Part shown: in pieces, positions 56,449 through 64,000 of the stretch
Layout: each line of letters begins with the position of its first letter
Position numbering within the stretch: the first letter of the stretch is position 1
From: Hyphomonadaceae bacterium
Lineage (GTDB): Bacteria > Pseudomonadota > Alphaproteobacteria > Caulobacterales > Aquidulcibacteraceae
Assembly: GCA_016791425.1 (NCBI GenBank)
Contig: JAEUMQ010000013.1
Location: forward strand, 1 to 64,000
DNA length: 64,000 nucleotides
Direction of reading: 5' to 3'
Translations under genes and position numbers: made by a program
The notes under the pieces: model-generated
Databases searched by the model: none
What the model was told of the DNA's origin: nothing
Seen by the model: the letters and a program-made list of their open reading frames with translations, nothing else

Positions 56449-56459
56449 CGCTTCCTCCC

Positions 56460-56750
56460 CTAGCGCGGCCTGAGCACGAGAAAGTTGAGCAGGAGCGCGA
56501 TCATCAGCGCCGCGCTTCCCGCAACCAGCACCCGCCGGCTTTCGATCAGCTTCCGCGCCGCGAGCGGCGGCAGCCGCGCACGGTCAAGATCGAGGTCCGT
56601 GATGAACTTGTGCTGCCGCTTGTCGAACGTCCCTCCCGCCGCCTGCCGCCACGCCGCCACCGCCTCGCGTCGCAGGATCACGGCCCGCACGAACGCGACG
56701 CCTGCGCCCGCATAGATGAGCGCCAGTATGACGAGTTCGGCCTCGATCAT
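56460..56750 (-). CDS. Small membrane protein, 96 residues
   Basis: The protein has two hydrophobic helices (residues 5-25 and 73-92) separated by a charged loop (QAAGGTFDKRQHKFITDLDLDRARL). Its ATG overlaps the pdhA stop as TGATG, so it is translationally coupled to pdhA. No family recognised. Confidence 0.7.
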   Translation of the reverse strand: MIEAELVILALIYAGAGVAFVRAVILRREAVAAWRQAAGGTFDKRQHKFITDLDLDRARLPPLAARKLIESRRVLVAGSAALMIALLLNFLVLRPR

Positions 56751-57763
56751 CAGGCGGCGGCCCCCTCCCTTGCAAAGTCTTCCGAGGTGATGTCGGTGAA
56801 GAGCTCGCTCACCGGCGGCTCCGGGCTCTCCTGCGCGAACTGCGCCGCTTCCTGCACGACGCCGCGAATCTCGCGGTCGATCTCCTTCAGCTCCTCGTCG
56901 CTGGCGAAACCCTTCTCGGTGATCATCGCCTTCACATGCTCGATCGGGTCGCGCTCATTGCGGACCGCATCGACCTCCTCGCGCGTCCGGTACTTCGCCG
57001 GATCCGACATCGAGTGCCCGCGATAACGATATGTCTTCATCTCGAGCAGCACCGGCCCCTGCCCGCTGCGCGCGCGCGCCGCGGCCCGCCGTCCCGCCTC
57101 GCGCACGGCCAGCACGTCCATGCCGTCGACTTCTTCGCCCGGAATGTTGAACGAGGCGCCGCGCCGATGCAGGTGCGTCTCCGAGCTCGAGCGCTGCACG
57201 CTCGTGCCCATCGCGTACTGGTTGTTTTCCACGATGTAGACGACCGGCAGCTTCCACAAGCTCGCCATGTTAAAGCTCTCGTAGACCTGCCCCTGGTTGG
57301 CCGCCCCGTCGCCGAAATAGGTGAGGCACACCTTGCCGTCGGCGCGATACTTGTTGGCGAACGCGATGCCGGTGCCGAGCGAGACTTGCGCGCCGACGAT
57401 GCCGTGCCCGCCGTAGAACGCCGCTTCGCGGCTGAACATGTGCATCGAACCGCCCTTGCCCTTGGACGATCCCCCGATGCGGCCGGTGAGCTCGGCCATG
57501 ATCTCCTTCGGATCCATCCCGCACGCGAGCATATGCCCGTGGTCGCGATAGCCGGTGATCACCTGATCGCCCTTGCGGATCGCGGCCTGCATGCCGACGA
57601 CCACCGCCTCCTGGCCGATATAGAGGTGGCAGAAGCCCCCGATGAGCCCCATGCCGTAGAGCTGGCCCGCGCGCTCCTCGAAGCGCCGGATGAGCAACAT
57701 GTCGCGGTAGAATCCAAGAAGCTCCGCCTTGGAGGCGGCGTCGCTGGAATAAGAGATGGCCAT
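56750..57763 (-). CDS. pdhA: Pyruvate dehydrogenase E1 alpha subunit
   Basis: A 337-residue E1-alpha that binds thiamine diphosphate and decarboxylates pyruvate. The ThDP motif runs from GDGAANQGQVYESFNMASLW to VENNQYAMGT. GYRDHGHMLACGMDP and GGSSKGKGGSMHMF (phosphorylation-loop region) are also present. The start is MAISYSSDAAS. It opens the pdh block: pdhA, two small membrane genes, pdhB, two GFA genes, a membrane gene, pdhC. Confidence 0.97.
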   Translation of the reverse strand: MAISYSSDAASKAELLGFYRDMLLIRRFEERAGQLYGMGLIGGFCHLYIGQEAVVVGMQAAIRKGDQVITGYRDHGHMLACGMDPKEIMAELTGRIGGSSKGKGGSMHMFSREAAFYGGHGIVGAQVSLGTGIAFANKYRADGKVCLTYFGDGAANQGQVYESFNMASLWKLPVVYIVENNQYAMGTSVQRSSSETHLHRRGASFNIPGEEVDGMDVLAVREAGRRAAARARSGQGPVLLEMKTYRYRGHSMSDPAKYRTREEVDAVRNERDPIEHVKAMITEKGFASDEELKEIDREIRGVVQEAAQFAQESPEPPVSELFTDITSEDFAREGAAA

Positions 57764-57919
57764 TGGGTCCTGCCGAAGTTCAGGCGCTGGAAACTAGAAG
57801 CAACCGCTTCGTCGGTAAACGCCCATAGCGGGAGATCAGCACCCCGATTTCGCTATTGTGCGGCGCAACATGCGAGCACGGACGCGCGTGGGCGCCCAAT
57901 CCTTGTTCCTGGCCGGATG

Positions 57920-58219
57920 CTAGCCCCGCGGCTCCACCGCGAACACCAGCTCTCCCGGCGCCCCGCGCGCCAGGAGCGCGCGCGCCTTCTCATCGAGATA
58001 ATCGATGTCGAGACTCTCGGGCTTCAGCCGCGCCGTGCGCAAGCTGAGTTGAGCCCGTTCCGCGGTCAGCGCATCGCGCTCGGCGATGAGCGCGCGCTCC
58101 TGGCGTTGCAGTTCCACGAACGCGACAAGTCCATGCCGGCCGGTCACAGCGTGAACGGCCAGATAGACGATGATTGCGCCCAGGATGAACCCGAGCGCGA
58201 TCGTGCGCGCCTTACCCAT
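57920..58219 (-). CDS. ftsB: Septum formation initiator FtsB/DivIC-like
   Basis: A 99-residue bitopic protein with one membrane helix (about residues 7-26) followed by a coiled coil (VELQRQERALIAERDALTAERAQL) and the DIDYLDEKARALL motif common in FtsB/DivIC. It joins the FtsQLB divisome complex. The position between eno and pdhA is the normal alphaproteobacterial order, although four or more extra genes now separate it from eno. Confidence 0.88.
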   Translation of the reverse strand: MGKARTIALGFILGAIIVYLAVHAVTGRHGLVAFVELQRQERALIAERDALTAERAQLSLRTARLKPESLDIDYLDEKARALLARGAPGELVFAVEPRG

Positions 58220-58402
58220 ACCCCAACCTTCGAATCGTGTAGGCGCGCCACATGGACTCGGGAAGGTTAAGGAATCGTTTCGATTCATAACGAAAAAACC
58301 GTGTGAATCCGGCCCTATCGCACGCCATGCCCGATGCAGCTCAAGCCCTGGCGCCTCACTCGAAATTCTGGCCCAATGTCTAGCGTCACGCGGGAGCAAG
58401 GC

Positions 58403-58837
58403 ATGGATGTCGAGATTTCCCGGATCGCAGGCGCGAGCCTCGCCGAGAACGGCCGCGACGCCGCCATCGAGTTCGTTTCGCGCACGGGCGAGCACGTCAG
58501 CCTCATCCTCGATCCGCAGGATCAGGAAGAGCTGCTGAAGCTCATCGAGGCTTTGCGCGCACGCACCGAAGCCCGCGACGAGGCAAGCGCCATCGCGCCC
58601 GAAGCAGCTCCCTCCAACGGCGCGACGCTCAGCGCATGGTCGGCCGCCTACCAGAACGTCCAGTCCGTTGAGATCGGCGTCGATGCGTCCCTGACGACGC
58701 TGCTCATCGATTTCGACCGCGACGATCGCCGCGTCGGGGTGGCGCTGCCCGTGGATATGGCGCGCAAGGTCGGCATGGAAATTCGTCAGACGGCGAATAA
58801 GGCCCTTGCCGCCGCCGCCGGTCAGCGCGCCTCCTGA
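58403..58837 (+). CDS. Unknown cytosolic protein, 144 residues
   Basis: A small acidic protein with an N-terminal segment MDVEISRIAGASLAENGRDA, a stretch FVSRTGEHVSLILDPQDQEELLKLIEAL, and a C-terminal region RVGVALPVDMARKVGMEIRQT. No signal or membrane helix. I choose the ATG after GGGAGCAAGGC; in-frame starts at 58334 and 58376 are also possible. No family recognised. Confidence 0.65.
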   Translation: MDVEISRIAGASLAENGRDAAIEFVSRTGEHVSLILDPQDQEELLKLIEALRARTEARDEASAIAPEAAPSNGATLSAWSAAYQNVQSVEIGVDASLTTLLIDFDRDDRRVGVALPVDMARKVGMEIRQTANKALAAAAGQRAS

Positions 58838-58840
58838 CGG

Positions 58841-59767
58841 CTATGCCTCGGGCCGCCGCGCGCCCAGCAGCAGCCATTGCCCGGCGAGAATGAGCCCCAC
58901 CCCGCCGAGCGCCAGCGCGCTCCAGCTCTTGTCCTCGAACAGCGCCGACATCCCCATCGCGATCGGCGGCGTCAGCGCCGAGATGTAGGACGCGAGCGTG
59001 AACCCGCGCCGCCGCGCCAGCATGAAGTAGAAGAGAAAGGCCGCCACCGAGCCTGCAAGCGAGAGATAGATGAGCGAGCCGACATAGCCCGGCGTCGGCG
59101 TGAAGGCCCAGCTCCGCCCCGTGATGAGCGCGAACGCCGCGAGCGCCAGCGTCCCGTAGAGCATCGCCCACGCCGTCGAGGCCGCCACCGGAATGGCCGC
59201 ATAGACCTTGCGGTGCGCGAACGCGTTGCCGAGCGCGGCGCCGATCATGCCCACCAGCGCCAGCCCGACGCCCACGCCGGCCTCCGCGCCGAACTGCGCG
59301 TGCCGGATCTCGCCCCAGGACAGCACCGCCACGCCGCTGATCCCGAGCGCGGCCGCGAGCCACGCGGCCGGCGCCGCGCGCTCCCCGAACGCGACGCGGA
59401 AGAGCACCAGATTGATGAACGCCATGGCCGCGAAGATCACCGCCGCCACCGCCGACGCGATGCGCTCCTCCGCCCAATACACGAACACGTAATTGACCGA
59501 GAAGATGCACACGCCGACGCCGACGACGGCCAGATGCTCCCGCCCGCTCAGCCAGAGGCGCTCGCGCCGCACTGCAAGCCAGGCGAAGAGCACCGCTGCG
59601 GCAAGCCCGAACCGGTAGACCACCGACGCCACCGCATCGACCGCCCCCAGCTGCAGCGTGATCGCGTACCAGGTCGTGCCCCACACGATCGTGCAGAACA
59701 CCAACGCGGCGATGTCGAAGAGCGCGAGCTTTCCCCCTTGCACGTCAGTCTCCACCGGCGCGAGCAC
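58841..59767 (-). CDS. DMT-superfamily (EamA) transporter
   Basis: A 308-residue protein with ten predicted helices in two EamA repeats (VFCTIVWGTTWYAITLQLGA near the N-terminus; GSLIYLSLAGSVAAFLFYFML in the second half). It is probably an inner-membrane exporter of amino acids or metabolites; substrate not evident. The start codon is GTG at 59767. Confidence 0.85.
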   Translation of the reverse strand: MLAPVETDVQGGKLALFDIAALVFCTIVWGTTWYAITLQLGAVDAVASVVYRFGLAAAVLFAWLAVRRERLWLSGREHLAVVGVGVCIFSVNYVFVYWAEERIASAVAAVIFAAMAFINLVLFRVAFGERAAPAAWLAAALGISGVAVLSWGEIRHAQFGAEAGVGVGLALVGMIGAALGNAFAHRKVYAAIPVAASTAWAMLYGTLALAAFALITGRSWAFTPTPGYVGSLIYLSLAGSVAAFLFYFMLARRRGFTLASYISALTPPIAMGMSALFEDKSWSALALGGVGLILAGQWLLLGARRPEA

Positions 59768-59944
59768 GCTCGCCGCCGTCCCCTCACAATCGCCAGAACA
59801 ATCGCCTGGAGCCGTCCCCGCAACGCGTCTTTCCCAGCCGCGTTCCGCCTAGATAGGGCGTCCCCCGCGCCGCCCCAACAGGCTTGACGCGGCCCGGCTT
59901 GTCCGATTCATCGCGACGTCGCCCCAACCCAAGGACGCGTCCAG

Positions 59945-61207
59945 ATGTCGATGTTCCGCGCCCTGAGCGTCCAGGTCGTGCTTGCCCTCATCGCCGGCCT
60001 CGCGGTCGGCGCCTGGATCGAGCTGCAGGACCGCCACTGGCTCTCCGAAGCCGCGCGCTGGGCGCAGGCGGCGGGCGCGCTCTGGCTCAACGCGCTGCGC
60101 ATGACGGTCGTCCCGCTCGTGTTCGCGCTGCTCGTGAAGGGCGTCGCTTCCTTCGCCGACGCGGCCTCTACGGGGCGCCTCGCGACGCGCGCGGTTCTTC
60201 TGTTCACGCTCCTCATCTTCGCCGCGGCGATCTACGCGGTCGCGGCTTCCTATGGCCTTATGGCGCTTTGGCCCGTGGACCAGGCCGCCGGCGCCGCCTT
60301 CATCGCAGGCGCCAGGACGCAAGGGGCCGAGCCCGTCCCGCCGCCCGACTTCGTGCAATGGATCCAGTCGCTCGCGCCCGCCAACGTGATCAGCGCGGCC
60401 GCGCAGGACCAGGTCCTGCCGCTTGTGGTCTTCGCGGTCTTCTTCGGCTTCGCCGCCACCCGCCTTGCCCCTTCGCTACGCGATCCGCTCGTCACGTTCT
60501 TCGACGCCGTCGGCGAAGCGATGATCGTCATCGTGCGTTGGGTGCTGCTGGCCGCGCCGGTAGGCGTCTTCGCACTGTCGCTCGGCGTCGGCGCCAATGC
60601 AGGCCTCGGCGCGGCCGGCGTGCTCCTGCACTACATCATCTTCGTTTCGCTCGTCACGATCGGCATCACGCTCGCCTGCTATCCGCTGGCGACGCTCTGG
60701 GCGCGGCTTTCCTTCGCCAAATACGCCGCCAACGCGGCGCCGGCGCAGGTCGTGGCCTTCTCCACGCAATCTTCGCTCGCCTCCTTGCCGGCGATGCTGG
60801 AGAGCAGCGCCGCCATGGGCGTGCCCGAGCGCGTGCGCGATCTGGTCCTGCCCCTCGCTGTGGCCGTCTTCCGCTTCACCAGCCCCGTCGCCAATCTCGC
60901 CGTGTGCTTCTTCATCGCCAAGCTCTACGGCATCGAGTCTGGCCCATTGCACATCGTGAGCGCGATCTTCGTCGCCTTCGCCGTCAGCGTCGCATCCGTC
61001 GGCTTGCCGGGTCAGGTGTCGTTCTTCGCTTCGGTGGCGCCGATCTGCATCGCGCTCGGCCTGCCGACCGATCTCCTGCCCATCCTTCTCGCGGTCGAGG
61101 TCGTGCCCGACATCTTCCGCACGATCGGCAATGTGAGCGGCGATCTCGTCGCTGCGGCGATATTGCGGCGCGATGGAGGCAAGGACGCCATGCCCGCGGA
61201 CGCCTAA
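59945..61207 (+). CDS. Dicarboxylate/amino acid:cation symporter (DAACS family)
   Basis: A 420-residue glutamate-transporter-fold symporter. The HP1 motif reads STQSSLASLPA (SSSAATLP in GltPh), the TM7 NMDGT-type motif appears as AVAVFRFTSPVANLA, and HP2 is VGLPGQVSF. The first motif of this kind usually contains NMDGT; here it is degenerate, so ion coupling or substrate may differ. Likely a C4-dicarboxylate or acidic amino acid importer. Confidence 0.85.
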   Translation: MSMFRALSVQVVLALIAGLAVGAWIELQDRHWLSEAARWAQAAGALWLNALRMTVVPLVFALLVKGVASFADAASTGRLATRAVLLFTLLIFAAAIYAVAASYGLMALWPVDQAAGAAFIAGARTQGAEPVPPPDFVQWIQSLAPANVISAAAQDQVLPLVVFAVFFGFAATRLAPSLRDPLVTFFDAVGEAMIVIVRWVLLAAPVGVFALSLGVGANAGLGAAGVLLHYIIFVSLVTIGITLACYPLATLWARLSFAKYAANAAPAQVVAFSTQSSLASLPAMLESSAAMGVPERVRDLVLPLAVAVFRFTSPVANLAVCFFIAKLYGIESGPLHIVSAIFVAFAVSVASVGLPGQVSFFASVAPICIALGLPTDLLPILLAVEVVPDIFRTIGNVSGDLVAAAILRRDGGKDAMPADA

Positions 61208-61264
61208 CAAACAGGCGGAGCCTGATCTCTCCTCATGCGTTGGCCTCGCATTGGAGAGTTTCAC

Positions 61265-61663
61265 ATGATCAGCAACAAGCTTCTCGTCACCGCCATGGCG
61301 GCTGCCATGTTCGCCGCGCCGCTCGCCATCGCTCCGTCCGCACAAGCCGATCCGCGCGACCGCTATGACGGCCGCTACGATCGCGACGGCCGTTATGACC
61401 GCGACGGGCATTATGATCGCCAAGGCCGCTATGATCGCGACCGCGGCGCCTATCGCGACGAGCGCCGTTATCGCCACGCGCGCTGGCATCGCGGCCAGCG
61501 ACTGGGCCAATACCAGCGCTATTACGCGCGCGTCGATCACCGCGCCTACCGCCTGCGCGCGCCGCCGCGCGGCTACCATTACGTCCGCGACGATCGCGGC
61601 GACATCATCCTCGCGGCGATCGCCACCGGCCTGATCGTTTCGGTGATCGCCAACAGCCATTGA
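61265..61663 (+). CDS. RcnB-family periplasmic protein
   Basis: A 132-residue secreted protein with a signal peptide (about 1-28, ending APSAQA), a tandem Tyr/Asp/Arg/Gly-rich region of the type RYDRDGRYDRDGHYDRQGR, and the RcnB-family C-terminus RAPPRGYHYVRDDRGDIILAAIATGLI. E. coli RcnB is a periplasmic modulator of Ni/Co efflux; this function is not established for the many homologues. The repeat is expected to be disordered and metal-binding. Confidence 0.8.
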   Translation: MISNKLLVTAMAAAMFAAPLAIAPSAQADPRDRYDGRYDRDGRYDRDGHYDRQGRYDRDRGAYRDERRYRHARWHRGQRLGQYQRYYARVDHRAYRLRAPPRGYHYVRDDRGDIILAAIATGLIVSVIANSH

Positions 61664-61724
61664 CCAGACGGCGGGAGCGCAGGAGGAGCGCGGAAGCGCG
61701 CCCTCATTGCGAAATCCCGAAGCG

Positions 61725-61758
61725 CCGCCCTCTCGCCGACGCGAGAGGGCGGTTCCTT
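61725..61758 (+). terminator. Intrinsic terminator between convergent genes
   Basis: A perfect 12-bp stem CCGCCCTCTCGC / GCGAGAGGGCGG (61725-61736, 61741-61752) with a CGAC loop is followed by TTCCTT. It lies 61 bp after the RcnB-like gene. The U-tract is imperfect. Confidence 0.65.
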
Positions 61759-62014
61759 ATGGGCTGCCCGATTGCGCCGCATCGCGGAAATAGGGCTCCA
61801 CCTTGCCCTTGAGCTTCATGGTCATGTCGCGGCCGCGGCGGTCCTTCGTGCGCCCGACGCTGACCCTCACCCAGCCCTCGCTCACGCAATACTCATCGAC
61901 ATTGGACTTCTCCACGCCGTTGAAGCGCACGCCGATGTCCCGCGCGAGTATCTCGGCGTTGTAATAGGGGCTTTCCGGTTGGACCGAGAGCCGGTCCGGC
62001 AAGGTGTCGCTCAT
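61757..62014 (-). CDS. DUF3297 family protein
   Basis: An 85-residue cytosolic protein matching DUF3297: LPDRLSVQPESPYYNAEIL, GVRFNGVEKSNVDEYCVSEGW, VSVGRTKDRRGRDMTMKLKG. The family is widespread in Proteobacteria with no known function. The start is the ATG of MSDTLPD. It is followed on the same strand by the kinase-like gene. Confidence 0.88.
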   Translation of the reverse strand: MSDTLPDRLSVQPESPYYNAEILARDIGVRFNGVEKSNVDEYCVSEGWVRVSVGRTKDRRGRDMTMKLKGKVEPYFRDAAQSGSP

Positions 62015-62025
62015 GACGCGACCTT

Positions 62026-63039
62026 CTAGTTCAACGGCGCCAGCGGCGTCCACTGCGGCAGCGGCGCGAGCTTGGTCGGGAACGTGAGCCGCAGCGCCGC
62101 CGCGCCCTCCGCGCCCGACACGACGAGATTGCCCCTGAGCTGCTCTGCGATGGCGCCGACCACGCGCGCGTCCCCGAACCAGTCGGCGCGCCCGCCCTCC
62201 TCGCTCACCTGGAAGACGCCTTCCTCGCCAAGCCGCAGCACCTCGATCTTGATCACGCCCGGCTCGTTGCGCCCGGCTCGCGCGTTGATGCATTCAAGCA
62301 GCGCGATGCCCAGCGCCGTCGCCTGCTCCAGCGGCGCCAGCACCTTCTCGCCTTCGACCACGACCGTCAGGGGAGGGCGATTGCGCGCTGCGAGCGCCGC
62401 GTCCGCGAGGCGCACCGCGAACGCCTGGAAGTCGATCTTCGCGTCCTCCTCGTGCGCGAACGCGCGGTGCATGCGCGAGATGAGCATCGTGCGCGAGGCC
62501 GCGTTCATGAGCGCACGCGCGTGCATTTCGCGCGTCTCTTCGCTGGCGTTGATCTGCAGCAGCGCCGAGACGAGCTGCAGATGGTCGCTCACCCGGCCGG
62601 CATGCTCGCGAAAGAGATCGGCCTGCGCCTGCGTGAGCGTGTCGATCCGCCGATATTCCTGCGTCAGCGTGTCGAGCCGGCGTCGCACCCGCGCCAGAAC
62701 GAAGACCAGCACCGCCGACGAGAGCAGGAAGAAGAAGATCCCCAGATAGACCGGCGTCGCGCCTGGATTGGGCAACGCAAAGAGGAAGAAAGCGCAAGCG
62801 CCGGCCAGCAGCATCGCGAAGAACCCGACGCGCCCTCCGAATAGGTAGGTCGCTAGGATCACGGCCGGATAATAGAGGTGGTAGAAGACCCCGCCCTCGA
62901 GGATCGGATCGAGCGCGAACCGCAGGCCCACGGTCGCCGCCACCAGTCCGGCAGCCGCCGCATAAGGCGCCCACCAGCGCTTGGCGAGCGCCTGCTCCGC
63001 CAAGGGCCGCAATGTCTGCGTCGTTTCCAGAAGCCGCAC
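62026..63039 (-). CDS. Degenerate sensor-kinase-like membrane protein
   Basis: A 337-residue protein with four N-terminal helices resembling the DUF4118 sensor region (YHLYYPAVILATYLFGGRVG). It continues into a HisKA_2-like segment and a HATPase-like C-terminus. The phosphoacceptor motif typical of HisKA_2 (HHRVKNNLQ) reads HAGRVSDHLQ here, with Gly at the acceptor position. The N-box region reads ECINARAGRNE and the G1 region EEGGRAD. These losses suggest a pseudokinase. The start codon is GTG behind GAGGTGAG. Confidence 0.75.
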   Translation of the reverse strand: MRLLETTQTLRPLAEQALAKRWWAPYAAAAGLVAATVGLRFALDPILEGGVFYHLYYPAVILATYLFGGRVGFFAMLLAGACAFFLFALPNPGATPVYLGIFFFLLSSAVLVFVLARVRRRLDTLTQEYRRIDTLTQAQADLFREHAGRVSDHLQLVSALLQINASEETREMHARALMNAASRTMLISRMHRAFAHEEDAKIDFQAFAVRLADAALAARNRPPLTVVVEGEKVLAPLEQATALGIALLECINARAGRNEPGVIKIEVLRLGEEGVFQVSEEGGRADWFGDARVVGAIAEQLRGNLVVSGAEGAAALRLTFPTKLAPLPQWTPLAPLN

Positions 63040-63136
63040 GGCTAGAACTCACCTCGCCAGCGCAACGCTACTCGCCGCCGAGCCCAACGCAAGCGAGAGC
63101 CCCATTGCGCCTGGCCCCGACGTCCCGCCCTACCGG

Positions 63137-64000
<864 letters not shown>

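Overview
The window is 64 kb of high-GC, gene-dense chromosome from an alphaproteobacterium. The support is: a full 14-subunit nuo cluster, the short ProRS type, glnB-glnA with an adenylylatable GlnA, the gene set eno / ftsB / pdhA / pdhB (E1-beta carrying a lipoyl domain) / pdhC, DUF1467 and DUF3297 genes, an RNase J and an OpgH-type glucan synthase. A Caulobacterales/Hyphomonadaceae-like organism is my best guess, but this is inference. I see no phage, IS transposase, CRISPR array or rRNA operon. Three tRNA genes are present (Leu-UAG, Asp-GUC, Val-UAC).

Layout. 1-3.2 kb: a gene end, tRNA-Leu, a secreted thermonuclease, a membrane protein and the bifunctional NAD(P)HX repair enzyme. 3.5-5.4 kb: glnB-glnA, ended by a strong terminator. 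5.4-6.8 kb: a small outer-membrane barrel and a lytic-transglycosylase lipoprotein. 6.8-38.6 kb: a very long, almost unbroken minus-strand series, read from high to low coordinates: nuoA-B-C, a four-helix-bundle gene, nuoD, two accessory genes, nuoE, a small membrane gene, nuoF, a methyltransferase/small-gene island, nuoG-H-I, an opposite-strand PLP decarboxylase, nuoJ-K-L-M-N, birA, coaX, rnj, mce, DUF1467, proS, lolC/E, lolD, dnaE. 38.9-47.3 kb, mainly plus strand: opgH, a repeat lipoprotein with a TpsB-like transporter, tRNA-Asp, a GyrI/SRPBCC-like envelope protein, tRNA-Val, an acyl-CoA thioesterase and a CoA-transferase/hydrolase. 47.3-57.8 kb: a K+ channel with a zinc ribbon, a ThDP enzyme, four GFA-fold genes and the pyruvate dehydrogenase genes pdhC, pdhB and pdhA. 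No lpd (E3) gene is in view. 57.9-64 kb: ftsB, two transporters, small proteins, a degenerate histidine-kinase-like protein and the 3' part of eno.

The genes form a central-energy block. Pyruvate dehydrogenase and enolase feed carbon to acetyl-CoA and NADH, and complex I oxidises the NADH. CoA (coaX), biotin ligase (birA), methylmalonyl-CoA epimerase and NAD(P)HX repair serve cofactor and acyl-CoA metabolism.

The most unusual signal is repeat DNA that has moved into this core block. (1) A G/C-rich, doubly palindromic element of about 120-155 bp occurs eight times. Five copies lie between co-directional genes of the long minus-strand series. Three lie inside coding regions (pdhB, pdhC and a small membrane gene between nuoE and nuoF), all translated in the same phase to a [12 protein letters not shown]...[12 protein letters not shown]-type peptide. 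(2) A gene for an S23/IVS-like four-helix-bundle protein sits between nuoC and nuoD. It is bounded by inverted arrays of four GCGAATR heptads. Two gene-less copies of the same heptad palindrome lie elsewhere in the window, so this looks like a small mobile element with MITE-like relatives.
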